Shown here: in pieces, positions 14,337 through 22,098 of the stretch
How positions within the stretch are numbered: the stretch's first letter is position 1
How the letters are laid out: each line of letters opens with the position of its first letter
DNA from: Actinomycetota bacterium
GTDB taxonomy: Bacteria > Actinomycetota > Acidimicrobiia > Acidimicrobiales > BP-101
Assembly (NCBI GenBank): GCA_030838265.1
Contig: JAUTXA010000286.1
Span: 1-22,407 of the forward strand
Length of the DNA: 22,407 nucleotides
Reading direction: 5' to 3'
Program-made: the position numbers and the translations under genes
The notes under the pieces: generated by a model
Told to the model about the DNA's origin: nothing
Database searches by the model: none
Seen by the model: the letters and a program-made list of their open reading frames with translations, nothing else

Positions 14337-14945
14337 TCAGACCACCACGGTCAGGGCATCGGGTTCGAGGCGCACGGACACGTTTTTAGCCCGTCCCACG
14401 ACGAACCCATCGACATGCACCGGACGGGCCGCATCGAGCGAGGCCTGCACGGCGGCGCTCCGCTCCTCGCGGAGCCGGGGGTGGGGCAGGTGAGCGCCCA
14501 TCCGGGCCCGCCGCCGCACTTCGAGGAGATCGGCCTTGTTGAGCGTTATCCGATAGGTGTCGAGCCGGCCGTCGTTGGGATGGGCGCGGGGCCCGAGATT
14601 CAGCCGCCCCAGCCACTGGGCGTTCATGGCCACGAAGCCGTCGCTCCACCAGGCGTCGCGGACGACCAGGTGGGCCACGAACAGGTGGTGGACTCCATCG
14701 GCCAGGACGCTGCCCAGGTCGACCGGGAAGGTCATGGCCTCGGCGGAGCGGAGGCGGCCCTCGTCGCCGGTCCCTCCCAGCGTTCGGCACAGGTCGCCAC
14801 CGAGCAACCCGATGACGGGCAGGGGCAGCCCGGCCCGGCGGGCCTCGGTCACCACCAGGGCGGCTTCGCGGTCGGTGCTCACGACCACGCCGGTGTCGGG
14901 GAGGCCGCCCGGTTTCCCCCACGGCTGGCCCTTCTCGATGGTCAT
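14337..14945 (-). CDS. Reduced diacylglycerol-kinase-like protein
   Basis: 202 residues. The C-terminal half (about 105-200) resembles the beta-sandwich domain of DAGK/YegS lipid kinases: MNAQWLGRLNLGPRAHPNDG, then RRRARMGAHLPHP and ARPVHVDG, closing with SVRLEPDALTVVV. The N-terminal half is short; GLLGGDLCRTLGGTGD may be a remnant of the nucleotide loop, whose usual form is GGDGT. Full-length enzymes are about 300 residues, so ATP-dependent kinase activity is doubtful; lipid binding is possible (inference). ATG 14945 overlaps the helicase stop (ATGA), so the two are translated together. Confidence 0.6.
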   Translation of the reverse strand: MTIEKGQPWGKPGGLPDTGVVVSTDREAALVVTEARRAGLPLPVIGLLGGDLCRTLGGTGDEGRLRSAEAMTFPVDLGSVLADGVHHLFVAHLVVRDAWWSDGFVAMNAQWLGRLNLGPRAHPNDGRLDTYRITLNKADLLEVRRRARMGAHLPHPRLREERSAAVQASLDAARPVHVDGFVVGRAKNVSVRLEPDALTVVV

Positions 14946-17593
14946 GCCCGCTCGGTCGCCTCCCCCACCACCGTCTCTCCCACCACCGTCTCCCCGACCA
15001 CCGTCCCCACCACGGGATCGCCAACGACCGACGACGACGCCACCACGTCGCGGAACAGGGCGTCGGCGGCCTGGCGGGCCTGGCGGCGAGTGACAGGGTC
15101 GGGGGCCACGTCGCCCATCTGGCGCAGCAGGTCGATCAGCTGCTTGATGTTGCGGACGAAGTCGCCGCCCGTCATCTGGTCACCCAGCAGCCCGGCGAGC
15201 TCGCGGCCCGCGGCCCAGCCGTAGGCCAGGGCGAAGAAGCCGGCGTCGGGTGGGCGGGTCGCGGGCAGGCCGGCTTCCTCCTCGGCCAGGTTGAGCTCGT
15301 GGGCCACGTGCTCGATGTGGGCCCAGCGCTCCCGAGCGGTGCGATCGGGCAGCTGAGGCTCGGGCCCGCCCTCCGGCCCCCGAGCCTCGTAGGTGAACGC
15401 CGAGGCGAGGCCGGCGACGGTGGGGACATCGAGGTCGTCGAGGAGGCCGCTGCGCAGACACTCGGCCACCAAGAGATCGGCCTCGTGGTACACCCGGGCC
15501 AGGATCCCGCCTGCCTCGGTCAGGCTCCAGCCGTCGACGTAGCCCCAGTGATCGAGCAGGCGCAGCACTCGGTCGAACTGGCGAGCTAGCGACTCGGCTC
15601 GCCCCCTGATCAGCCGCTCGAGGCGCTTGGCCTCGCGCTCGAGCTTGGTGGCCCGGTCGAGGGCTCGCAGGTGGCGGTCGAGATCGGGGCAGGCCGCGGC
15701 GGGGTGGCCGGGCCCGGCGCCGCCGGCCGCGGCCGCTTGGGGGGGCGACTCCTTGACCCTGGCGTGGCGCAGGAGCTCGACTGCCTTGCGCTGGAACCCT
15801 CGGTTGTTGGGGGCGAAGGGGATGGGCAGGTCGACTTGGCCGACGGTATGGGGCGCGACGATGAAATCGCGGGGGCCAAGCAGGAGCACGTGATGCTCGA
15901 GGGTCAGGACCTTCAGCCGCAGATCCCACTCCTTGCGGTGTTGGGTCGACAGGACGAGGCCTCGTCCCGCGTTCTTGCCCCCCGGGATGACGATGATGTC
16001 GCCGGGCCTGATCTTGGCCATGGCCCCGGCCACGTCGGTGTTGGTCTCGCCCTTGGCCGGCCGCAGGCGGCGCAGCTCGCTGACGTCGCCCAACTCGCAT
16101 TCGGCCTCGGCCCGGGCTCGGGCCAGCTCGGTCGTGGCCCGCTCGAGGGCCCGCTCCTCGCGGACCACCTGACTGTCGGTCTGGTACTGGGCGAAGGAGA
16201 GGTTGAGGAGGTGGTGGGCGGTCTCCGGCGAGTAGCGCCGGATGAGGTTGGCCGCCATGTTGTAGGTGGGGCGGAACGACGAGGTGAGGCGGTAGCTCCG
16301 GGTCGAGGCCAGCCCGGCCACGCGGTCGAACGAGGCGTAGGGGTTCCACAGGACGACGGCGTGGCCGACCTCGTCGATGCCGCGCCGTCCGGCCCGTCCC
16401 GTGAGCTGGGTGTACTCGCCGGGGGTGAGGAACTCATGGCGCTCGCCGGTGAACTTGGTCAGCTTCTCGATGACGACCGATCGGGCCGGCATGTTGATGC
16501 CGAGGCTCAACGTCTCGGTGGCGAACACCACCTTGACCAAGGCGGCCGCGAAGCAGGCCTCGACCGCCTCCTTGAAGGCCGGCACCATCCCGGCGTGGTG
16601 GGCCGCCACGCCGTTCTCGAGCCCGGCCAGCCACGGCCCGTAGCGCAGCACCCCTAGATCGGCATCCGACAGGTTGTCGACCTTGGCCTCAGCGATGGCC
16701 CGGATGCGCTGTCGCTCCTCGACGGTGGTCAGTCGCACGCCGAAGTCGAGGTACTGGCGCACGGCGTCGTCACACGCCGCCCGGCTGAAGATGAAGTAGA
16801 TGGCCGGCAGCATGCCCTCCGACGCCAGCAGGTCGACCACCTCGGCCCGCCGCGGGGTGAAGAGCCGGCCCCGCCGGTGGGGCGACCCGTAGCGCCCGCC
16901 CTGACCGGCGCCGCCCCGCGCATCGATGGCGGCCGCCTCCGGGTTGGGGTGCCCATCGACGAACGTGGGCAGAAGGAGCAGCTCCTGGTTGCTGCGATCC
17001 CCCACCAGGTAGAGGTGCTGCAGCTCGATGGGACGCTTCTCCTCGATGACGGCGTCGGTGGCGCCGCGGACTGTCCCGACCCAGTCGGCGAACTCCTCGG
17101 CGTTGGAGACGGTCGCGGAGAGGCAGACCAGGTCGACTTCGGGCGGGAGATGGACGATGACCTCCTCCCACACCGCACCCCGGTAGGGGTTCTGGAGGTA
17201 GTGGACCTCGTCGAGGATCACGTAGCGAAGGCCGTCGAGCGACGACGAGGCGGCGTAGATCATGTTGCGGAGCACTTCGGTCGTCATCACCACGATCGGA
17301 GCCTCGCCGTTGATGGCGTTGTCGCCCGTCAGCAGTCCCACCCGGTCCGTGCCGTAGCGGGCCGCCAGGTCGCCGAACTTCTGGTTCGAGAGGGCCTTGA
17401 GCGGCGTGGTGTAGAAGGCCTTGGTGCCGCTCTCGAGCGCCAACGCCACCGCGTACTCGGCCACGATGGTCTTGCCCGAGCCCGTCGGGGCCGCCACCAG
17501 CACCGAGTGCCCGGCGTCGAGGGCTTCGAGGGCTTGGACCTGGAAGGGGTCAAGGGCGAAGCCCAGCTCGGCGACGAACGCCTCCCTGGTCAT
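14942..17593 (-). CDS. helY: Ski2/Mtr4-like DEAD/DEAH-box helicase (HelY type)
   Basis: 883 residues, typical of actinobacterial HelY. Helicase domain 1 has the Q-motif region (FQVQALEAL), Walker A AAPTGSGKT (34-42), DEVH (128-131) and SAT (159-161). Domain 2 has FATETLSLGINMPAR (357-371) and motif VI QLTGRAGRRG (396-405). The remainder is the Mtr4/Ski2-like helical region. Ski2-like enzymes unwind structured RNA or DNA; the role of HelY is not well defined. ATG 17593 has a G-rich run just upstream. The C-terminal end is odd: VVG-x-(P/T) pentads repeat (VVGDPVVGTVVGETVVGET), coded by 15-bp repeats. It lies directly after tatC, as in Mycobacterium tuberculosis, where tatA, tatC and helY occur in this order. 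Confidence 0.93.
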   Translation of the reverse strand: MTREAFVAELGFALDPFQVQALEALDAGHSVLVAAPTGSGKTIVAEYAVALALESGTKAFYTTPLKALSNQKFGDLAARYGTDRVGLLTGDNAINGEAPIVVMTTEVLRNMIYAASSSLDGLRYVILDEVHYLQNPYRGAVWEEVIVHLPPEVDLVCLSATVSNAEEFADWVGTVRGATDAVIEEKRPIELQHLYLVGDRSNQELLLLPTFVDGHPNPEAAAIDARGGAGQGGRYGSPHRRGRLFTPRRAEVVDLLASEGMLPAIYFIFSRAACDDAVRQYLDFGVRLTTVEERQRIRAIAEAKVDNLSDADLGVLRYGPWLAGLENGVAAHHAGMVPAFKEAVEACFAAALVKVVFATETLSLGINMPARSVVIEKLTKFTGERHEFLTPGEYTQLTGRAGRRGIDEVGHAVVLWNPYASFDRVAGLASTRSYRLTSSFRPTYNMAANLIRRYSPETAHHLLNLSFAQYQTDSQVVREERALERATTELARARAEAECELGDVSELRRLRPAKGETNTDVAGAMAKIRPGDIIVIPGGKNAGRGLVLSTQHRKEWDLRLKVLTLEHHVLLLGPRDFIVAPHTVGQVDLPIPFAPNNRGFQRKAVELLRHARVKESPPQAAAAGGAGPGHPAAACPDLDRHLRALDRATKLEREAKRLERLIRGRAESLARQFDRVLRLLDHWGYVDGWSLTEAGGILARVYHEADLLVAECLRSGLLDDLDVPTVAGLASAFTYEARGPEGGPEPQLPDRTARERWAHIEHVAHELNLAEEEAGLPATRPPDAGFFALAYGWAAGRELAGLLGDQMTGGDFVRNIKQLIDLLRQMGDVAPDPVTRRQARQAADALFRDVVASSSVVGDPVVGTVVGETVVGETVVGEATERA
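14961..15005 (-). repeat. Three 15-bp repeats in the helicase C-terminus
   Basis: Near-identical 15-bp units (14961-14975, 14976-14990, 14991-15005, then a partial one) with core CACCACCGTC/GACCACCGTC encode the pentad V-V-G-E-T at the end of the helicase. The unit is in frame, so copy number can change without a frameshift. Confidence 0.8.
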
Positions 17594-17621
17594 GGCCCCC
17601 GTTCTATCCGGGGCCGGGCGG

Positions 17622-18383
17622 TCACTTCTTCAGGATGCGGCCGATGAGGATCGACACCTCGTAGAACACGTACATCGGGATGGCCATGGCGAACAGCGAG
17701 ATCGGGTCCTGGCTGGGCGTGATGACGGCGGCGGCGACGACGATGATGACGATGGCCGGTCGACGCCACTTCCGGAGCCGGGCGCTGGATACCACGCCGG
17801 CCAGCTCGAGGAACACAAGCAGGATCGGGAACTCGAACGACAGGCCGAAGGCGACCAGCACCAGGACGACCAGGCCCAGATAGGGCGCGGGCCGGTAGAA
17901 GACCTCGGTGTTCTGGCCGCCGATGGAGCCGAGGAACTGGAGCGCCTTGGGGAAGGTCAGCAGGCCGACGACGGCGCCCATGAGGAAGAGCACGATCGAC
18001 GAGGCGATGAAGGGGACGGCGTACTTCTTCTCCTTGGGGTTCAGACCCGGAGTGATGAAGCGCCAGACCTGCCACAGCACCACGGGCGAGGCCAACACGA
18101 GCCCGCTGTACGCGCTGACCTTGAGCCGGGCGGCAAAGCCTTCAAGGGGGTCGGTCACGATCAAGGTGCAGGGCTGACCCGGACGGAGATGGCGAATCAC
18201 ACAGTATGGGTGGATCAGGAAGCCGAGGATGTGGTTGTAGAAGGCGAAGGCGATCACCGTCCCGACGGCGAGGGCGATGGTGGCGATGATGATCCGGCGG
18301 CGGAGCTCGGTGAGGTGCTCGACGAGGGTCATGCGCCCCGCGCCGGCGTCGTGCACCGTTGGTTCGTCGGTGGTGAGGGCCAT
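17622..18383 (-). CDS. tatC: Twin-arginine translocase subunit TatC
   Basis: 253 residues and about six membrane helices, as usual. The conserved N-terminal HLTELRRRI (23-31) carries the Glu that binds the twin-arginine signal, and SPVVLWQVWRFITPGLNPKE (around 99-118) is the best-known TatC signature. Two cysteines in the first outside loop (PYCVIRHLRPGQPC) could form a disulfide. TatC recognises folded proteins with RR signal peptides and recruits TatA for export across the cytoplasmic membrane. ATG 18383 is 5 nt after the TatA stop, and the helicase starts 28 nt after TatC ends. Confidence 0.97.
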   Translation of the reverse strand: MALTTDEPTVHDAGAGRMTLVEHLTELRRRIIIATIALAVGTVIAFAFYNHILGFLIHPYCVIRHLRPGQPCTLIVTDPLEGFAARLKVSAYSGLVLASPVVLWQVWRFITPGLNPKEKKYAVPFIASSIVLFLMGAVVGLLTFPKALQFLGSIGGQNTEVFYRPAPYLGLVVLVLVAFGLSFEFPILLVFLELAGVVSSARLRKWRRPAIVIIVVAAAVITPSQDPISLFAMAIPMYVFYEVSILIGRILKK

Positions 18384-18388
18384 GCGGC

Positions 18389-18703
18389 TCAGCTGAGGTT
18401 GGGGTCGCCGGACGGGCGCGGCAGCTCGGCGTCGGCCGGATGCGTCGGAAGAGCCCCGTTGGCCGGGCGGGCGGCGGGCGGCAGGACCGAGGGCTCGATG
18501 ACGGCTGGAGTGCCGGTGGGCTCGGCGGTGGTGGCCGGCTCGGCGAACGCCTCGCGGACCTCGGACTCGAAGCCTGAGGTGAGGCGACGGATCTCAGCCA
18601 TGGCCTTGCCGATCGACCGGGCCGCCTCAGGGAGCTTGCTCGGGCCGAGGACCACGAGCGCCACCACGAGGATGACGAGGATCTCCATCGGGCCCAGGCT
18701 CAC
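18389..18703 (-). CDS. tatA: Twin-arginine translocase subunit TatA/TatB
   Basis: 104 residues. A short N-terminal membrane helix (MEILVILVVALVVLGP), the Gly-Pro hinge (LGPSKLPE), an amphipathic helix (AARSIGKAMAEIRRLTSGFE) and a Pro/Ala-rich tail are the TatA/TatB layout. The relatively long amphipathic part with ESEVREAF leaves open a TatB assignment. It forms the pore or acts with TatC in the Tat pathway. GTG 18703 gives VSLGPMEIL, keeping the LGP-x-E start common in the family; ATG 18688 is the alternative but would remove it. It sits just before tatC, 30 nt after the small upstream gene. Confidence 0.93.
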   Translation of the reverse strand: MSLGPMEILVILVVALVVLGPSKLPEAARSIGKAMAEIRRLTSGFESEVREAFAEPATTAEPTGTPAVIEPSVLPPAARPANGALPTHPADAELPRPSGDPNLS

Positions 18704-18733
18704 TTGCCGGAGTCTACCGGCGGGGTTGTCGCC

Positions 18734-18862
18734 CTACGGCGTCGGTCGGCGGCGCGGCACGGCGTTCACTCGTACCACGGCCGGTGTGCGGCGGTACAGC
18801 ACGAAGGGGGCCAGACCGGCGGCCGTGATGACGAGGGCCTGGAGCAACGACGCCATGGTCAT
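18734..18862 (-). CDS. Small single-helix membrane protein (42 residues)
   Basis: ATG 18862 overlaps the stop of the zinc-ribbon gene (ATGA), and the frame runs 42 codons to 18734. The product has one hydrophobic segment (SLLQALVITAAGLAPFVLY, about 5-23) followed by a basic tail (RRTPAVVRVNAVPRRR), giving an N-out, C-in topology by the positive-inside rule. ATG 18856 is a second possible start. The coupling, size and hydrophobicity support a real gene; no family or function is recognised. It lies right before tatA, so a role near the Tat complex is possible but unproven. Confidence 0.6.
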   Translation of the reverse strand: MTMASLLQALVITAAGLAPFVLYRRTPAVVRVNAVPRRRPTP

Positions 18863-19200
18863 CGCTCGTCGTCCGTCGCCAATGCCGAGGTGAGCTCGGT
18901 CATCCAGTCGTCGCCTTGCAAGGCGAAGTGGAACTCGAGCAGGTCGTCGTATCCGATGGGCTTGCCGTTTCGAGGCTCGTGGAGCTCGGCCGGGAGCTGC
19001 CACACACTCATCTGGACGCCGGAGCTGACCAGGAGGTCGATGACTCGCCCCTCAGCGGGCTTCGAGACTGCCAGCCTGCAGGCCGGACACTGGAAGGCGT
19101 AGGCGCCTTCGTTGTTGGTGGAGCAGATGAGGACGGTCACGTCGCCGCTCGTCAGCTCCACGTCCCCGCAAGTTGGGCAACTGGCCCGGATGGTCGCCAC
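18859..19200 (-). CDS. Zinc-ribbon protein of unknown function
   Basis: 113 residues from GTG 19200. CPTC (8-11) and CPAC (38-41) are the two knuckles of a zinc ribbon, with another Cys at 26. The rest is a mixed helix and strand region with acidic ends (DLLEFHFALQGDDWMTEL). GTG 19200 is preferred because GGGAGG stands 5 nt upstream and the conserved-looking part begins there; the open frame reaches 19338, but the added residues look noncoding and cover a palindrome. Nucleic-acid binding or a small adaptor role is plausible. It heads the tat-helY operon, where mycobacteria carry pafB-pafC. Confidence 0.68.
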   Translation of the reverse strand: MATIRASCPTCGDVELTSGDVTVLICSTNNEGAYAFQCPACRLAVSKPAEGRVIDLLVSSGVQMSVWQLPAELHEPRNGKPIGYDDLLEFHFALQGDDWMTELTSALATDDER

Positions 19201-19287
19201 GACGTCCTCCCTCTCAACCCTGTGGGGCTGCATCGACGGGTGGGCCGCTCGGCTTGAGTTGAAGTTTCCGGAGAAGGTGCTCATGTG

Positions 19288-19305
19288 GATCAGCATGTGC
19301 TGATC
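19288..19305. promoter_or_regulatory. 18-bp palindrome, likely operator, in the divergent region
   Basis: GATCAGCATGTGCTGATC consists of perfect 8-bp half sites (GATCAGCA/TGCTGATC) around a central TG. It lies in the 237-bp gap between the divergent zinc-ribbon and histidine-kinase genes. A candidate minus-strand -10 (TATAGC, 19323-19318) is 12 bp upstream, which would put the palindrome at about +6 to +23 of that transcript. This is the usual place for a repressor site. A 10-bp palindrome TGACTAGTCA (19356-19365) lies nearby. Confidence 0.55.
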
Positions 19306-19317
19306 GTCCCTTCTGCC

Positions 19318-19323
19318 GCTATA
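19318..19323 (-). promoter_or_regulatory. Possible -10 box for the zinc-ribbon/tat operon
   Basis: Minus-strand TATAGC (19323-19318) fits 4 of 6 positions of the housekeeping -10 box. Transcription would start near 19311, about 110 nt before GTG 19200. There is no clear -35 box, so the call is weak. Confidence 0.3.
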
Positions 19324-19437
19324 GCCCGACTTGCTCATCTTGCGGTGGGCAAATGTGACTAGTCATCCGTTCCCGAGCACTGCACCTCTCCCGAGATCGG
19401 CGCTACACCTGGGCCCGTGGGGCGTCGATAGACGGGC

Positions 19438-21351
19438 ATGGGCGGGGAACCAGACCTCGAATCTCTGCAACGCCTCATGCGAGGGCTCTCGAGCGGCGTG
19501 GATCCGGCCCGTCTGCTGCATGACACCCTCAGGAGCGCGGTCGAGGCCACCAAGGCCCGCCAAGGCCTCCTCGTCGGCGTCGTCGACGGACGGGTCTCAC
19601 CACTCGCATCGACCGGGGCCACGCCGGCCGTGGTGCTCGACGCCGCCGAGGCGGCGGTGTCATCGGGCCGGCTCGTGCGCCGCTCGGAGCGGGACGGGTC
19701 GGTGCACGCCATGGCCGATGCCATCCGCATCGGGGGCCGCATCGTCGGTGCCCTCTCGGTGGGCGGTCTCATCGATGACCTCGACCCCCGGCCACTCCCC
19801 CTGTTCACCGACGTGGGTGCCCTCGTGCTCTCCCGCCGGCCGCAGGCTGGGCCGTCATCGGTGCCCGAGTTCCTCGATGCCCTGGCCAGCGTGGCCGCCG
19901 ACCTCGACCAGGCCAGCGTGCTGGTCCGGGTCTTCGATGCCGCCGAGCAGCTCTTCGGCGCCCAATCGGGGTTCTGCGCCCTCTTCGTCGACGGGGGGGC
20001 TCGCATCGGCCACTATCGCGGTCTTGACCGCGAGGCCCTCCGGGACGCCACTCGGCACCCCGAGTTCCGGGCCCTGCTCACGGCGCCGACGATCCGCATC
20101 GACCCCCCGACCCACCCCGTGATCGGCCGCCTCGTCCATGGCGCGGAGACGGCGGTCGGCCTGCCCCTGCACGCCGACAACCAGCGTATCGGCCACCTCG
20201 TTCTCCTCCTGGGCGAGCCGCCCGACGCCGCGACCCGGGCGGCCCTGACCGGCTTCGCCAACCACGTGGCCCTCAGCCTCCGCTCCGCCGAGCTCTACCG
20301 CCGGGTGGGCGACAAGGAGGAGCAGCTGGCCTCGGTCGTCCATTCGATGCCCAACCCCGTCGTGGTCGTCGACGACGCAGGCTGCTTCGTCATGGTGAAC
20401 GGCGCGGCGTCCGAGCTGTTCCGGCTGGCGGGCGCGTTCGAGGTGGGCCAGCCGGCGGCCGGCAAGCTCGGCAACACGCTCCTCGAGGAGATGCTGGGCG
20501 AGACGGCGCGCGACGAGCAGGTCGAGCTCCCCCTCGGTGAGCCCGGCTCGGCCCGCCTCTATCGGGCCTCCTCCCGCCGGGTTCACTCCTCGGGCGGGCG
20601 CTCGCTCGGGCGGGTGATGGTCCTGCATGACATCAGCTCCGAGCAGGAGGCCGATCGCCTCAAGTCCGACTTCGTCGCCGTGGTGGGCCACGAGCTGCGG
20701 ACGCCCCTGACGGTCATGAAGGGCTACATCCGCACCCTGATCCGCCGGGGGGCCACCATTGACGACAGCTCCCGTGAGATGGCCTTGAAGTCGATCGAGT
20801 CCAACTCGAATCGCCTCGAGCGCCTGATCGAGGACCTGCTCCTGGTGTCTACCATCGAGGCCGGTCGACCCAAGGTGCAGTTCGAGGACGAGGACATCCT
20901 CGAGATCCTGAGGACCCACGACGACGAGCGAGTGCAGGTCCGCCGCCGCCGGCCGCTGCTCGTCACCCTCGACCGCCCGAAGGTCGAGCAGGTGCTGCAC
21001 CACCTCGTCGACAACGCCCTGAAGTACTCCGAAGGCCCGGTCGTCCTCGACGCCGTCGACACTGGCGATGCCGTCGAGGTGTCGGTGACGGACTCGGGGC
21101 CGGGGATCTTCTCGGGCGACGTCCCTCGCCTCTTCGACCGCTTCCTCCAACTCGATGGATCCTCGACCCGGGCCCACGGGGGCACCGGCATCGGGCTCTA
21201 CATCTGCAAGCGCCTCGTCGAGGCGTACGGCGGCGAGATCTGGTGCGAGAGCAGGCTGGGCGTCGGCAGCCGCTTTGCCTTCAGCATCCCCCGCGATGTC
21301 GAGGACGAGCTCGTCATGCCGATCGACGAGATCTCGTCCGCCTCCCTCTGA
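19438..21351 (+). CDS. Soluble sensor histidine kinase (GAF-GAF-PAS-HisKA-HATPase)
   Basis: 637 residues with no membrane segment. Two GAF-like domains (about 15-130 and 145-285), a PAS domain (about 293-400, SMPNPVVVVDDAGCFVMVNG) and a HisKA dimerisation helix lead to the ATPase domain. The phosphorylated residue is His418 in GHELRTPL. The N-box (HHLVDNALKYS, Asn526), G1 (DSGPGI, 552-557), F-box (FDRFLQLD) and G2 (GGTGIGL, 581-587) are all intact, so it should be active. ATG 19438 is the first start after an in-frame TAG. No response regulator follows, so it is an orphan kinase here. It likely senses a cytosolic signal such as a ligand or redox state. Confidence 0.92.
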   Translation: MGGEPDLESLQRLMRGLSSGVDPARLLHDTLRSAVEATKARQGLLVGVVDGRVSPLASTGATPAVVLDAAEAAVSSGRLVRRSERDGSVHAMADAIRIGGRIVGALSVGGLIDDLDPRPLPLFTDVGALVLSRRPQAGPSSVPEFLDALASVAADLDQASVLVRVFDAAEQLFGAQSGFCALFVDGGARIGHYRGLDREALRDATRHPEFRALLTAPTIRIDPPTHPVIGRLVHGAETAVGLPLHADNQRIGHLVLLLGEPPDAATRAALTGFANHVALSLRSAELYRRVGDKEEQLASVVHSMPNPVVVVDDAGCFVMVNGAASELFRLAGAFEVGQPAAGKLGNTLLEEMLGETARDEQVELPLGEPGSARLYRASSRRVHSSGGRSLGRVMVLHDISSEQEADRLKSDFVAVVGHELRTPLTVMKGYIRTLIRRGATIDDSSREMALKSIESNSNRLERLIEDLLLVSTIEAGRPKVQFEDEDILEILRTHDDERVQVRRRRPLLVTLDRPKVEQVLHHLVDNALKYSEGPVVLDAVDTGDAVEVSVTDSGPGIFSGDVPRLFDRFLQLDGSSTRAHGGTGIGLYICKRLVEAYGGEIWCESRLGVGSRFAFSIPRDVEDELVMPIDEISSASL

Positions 21352-21378
21352 CCGTCGGTTCGCGGCGGGCGGGGCAGT

Positions 21379-22098
21379 ATGGCCCCCATGGAGTCGCTCC
21401 TCCGGCCGCCGATCGGCTTTGCCCATCGCGGGGCCCGGGCCCACGCCCCCGAGAACACCATCGAGGCCTTCCTCCTGGCCCAGCGGCTCGGGGCGACGGC
21501 GCTCGAGAGCGACGTCTGGCTCACGGCCGATGGCGAGGCCGTTCTCGACCACGACGGCATGGTTCGGATCGGCCTCCGGCGGCGGCCCATCTCTGGGCTG
21601 CGGCGCGACCAGCTGCCGGCGCACATCCCGACCCTCGGCGAGCTCTACGCCCGGTGCGGCCACGACTTCGACCTGTCCCTCGACGTCAAGGACCGGCCCG
21701 CGGCAGCGCGTGCCGTCGAGGTCGCCGCCGCGGCCGGGGGCAGTGCCGTCCGTCGTCTGTGGCTGTGTCACCACAGCCGGGGCGCGGTGACGACGTGGCG
21801 CCAAGAGCTGCACGACGACGTTCGCCTGGTGAACTCCACCCGGCTGCGCTTCATGAAGGAGGGCCCTGAGCGCCGAGCCGCCGACCTGGCCGCGGCGGGG
21901 ATCGACGCCGTCAACCTCCACTACTCCGACTGGACTGTGGGCCTGACCACCCTGTTCCACCGCTTCGAGCGCCTGACCTTCGCGTGGGACTGCCAGCAGC
22001 CACGGATCCTGCGGTCCGTCCTCGAAATGGGGGTCGATGCCGTCTACAGCGACCACGTCGACCGCATGGTCGAGGCCCTACAAGAAGTTCAGCGCTGA
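21379..22098 (+). CDS. Glycerophosphodiester phosphodiesterase (GDPD)
   Basis: 239 residues, normal for bacterial GDPD. The catalytic and metal-binding set is present: AHRG with His16 and Arg17, ENT (25-27), ESDVWLTADGEAVLDHD with Glu43, Asp45 and His58, then LSLDVKD. Products are glycerol 3-phosphate and an alcohol from glycerophosphodiesters, so it may recycle lipid head groups. There is no signal peptide, so it acts in the cytosol. ATG 21379 lies 27 nt after the kinase stop; ATG 21388 is a near alternative. The 3' end overlaps the opposing signal peptidase gene by 21 bp. Confidence 0.92.
   Translation: MAPMESLLRPPIGFAHRGARAHAPENTIEAFLLAQRLGATALESDVWLTADGEAVLDHDGMVRIGLRRRPISGLRRDQLPAHIPTLGELYARCGHDFDLSLDVKDRPAAARAVEVAAAAGGSAVRRLWLCHHSRGAVTTWRQELHDDVRLVNSTRLRFMKEGPERRAADLAAAGIDAVNLHYSDWTVGLTTLFHRFERLTFAWDCQQPRILRSVLEMGVDAVYSDHVDRMVEALQEVQR

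Noticed and set aside
12494..14389. 631-codon open frame on the plus strand
   Set aside because: It runs antisense through the ThyX-like gene, DUF6624 and the kinase-like gene. Codon bias and the conserved motifs are all on the minus strand.
19201..19338. Longer start for the zinc-ribbon protein (ATG 19338, 19296, 19284 or 19233)
   Set aside because: GTG 19200 has a good Shine-Dalgarno. The upstream part contains the palindrome and a possible -10 box and reads as low-conservation sequence.
19855..22056. 733-codon open frame on the minus strand, antisense to the histidine kinase and GDPD
   Set aside because: It is a mirror of two well-supported genes in GC-rich DNA. The product shows no recognisable motif, and the plus-strand genes have complete catalytic sets.
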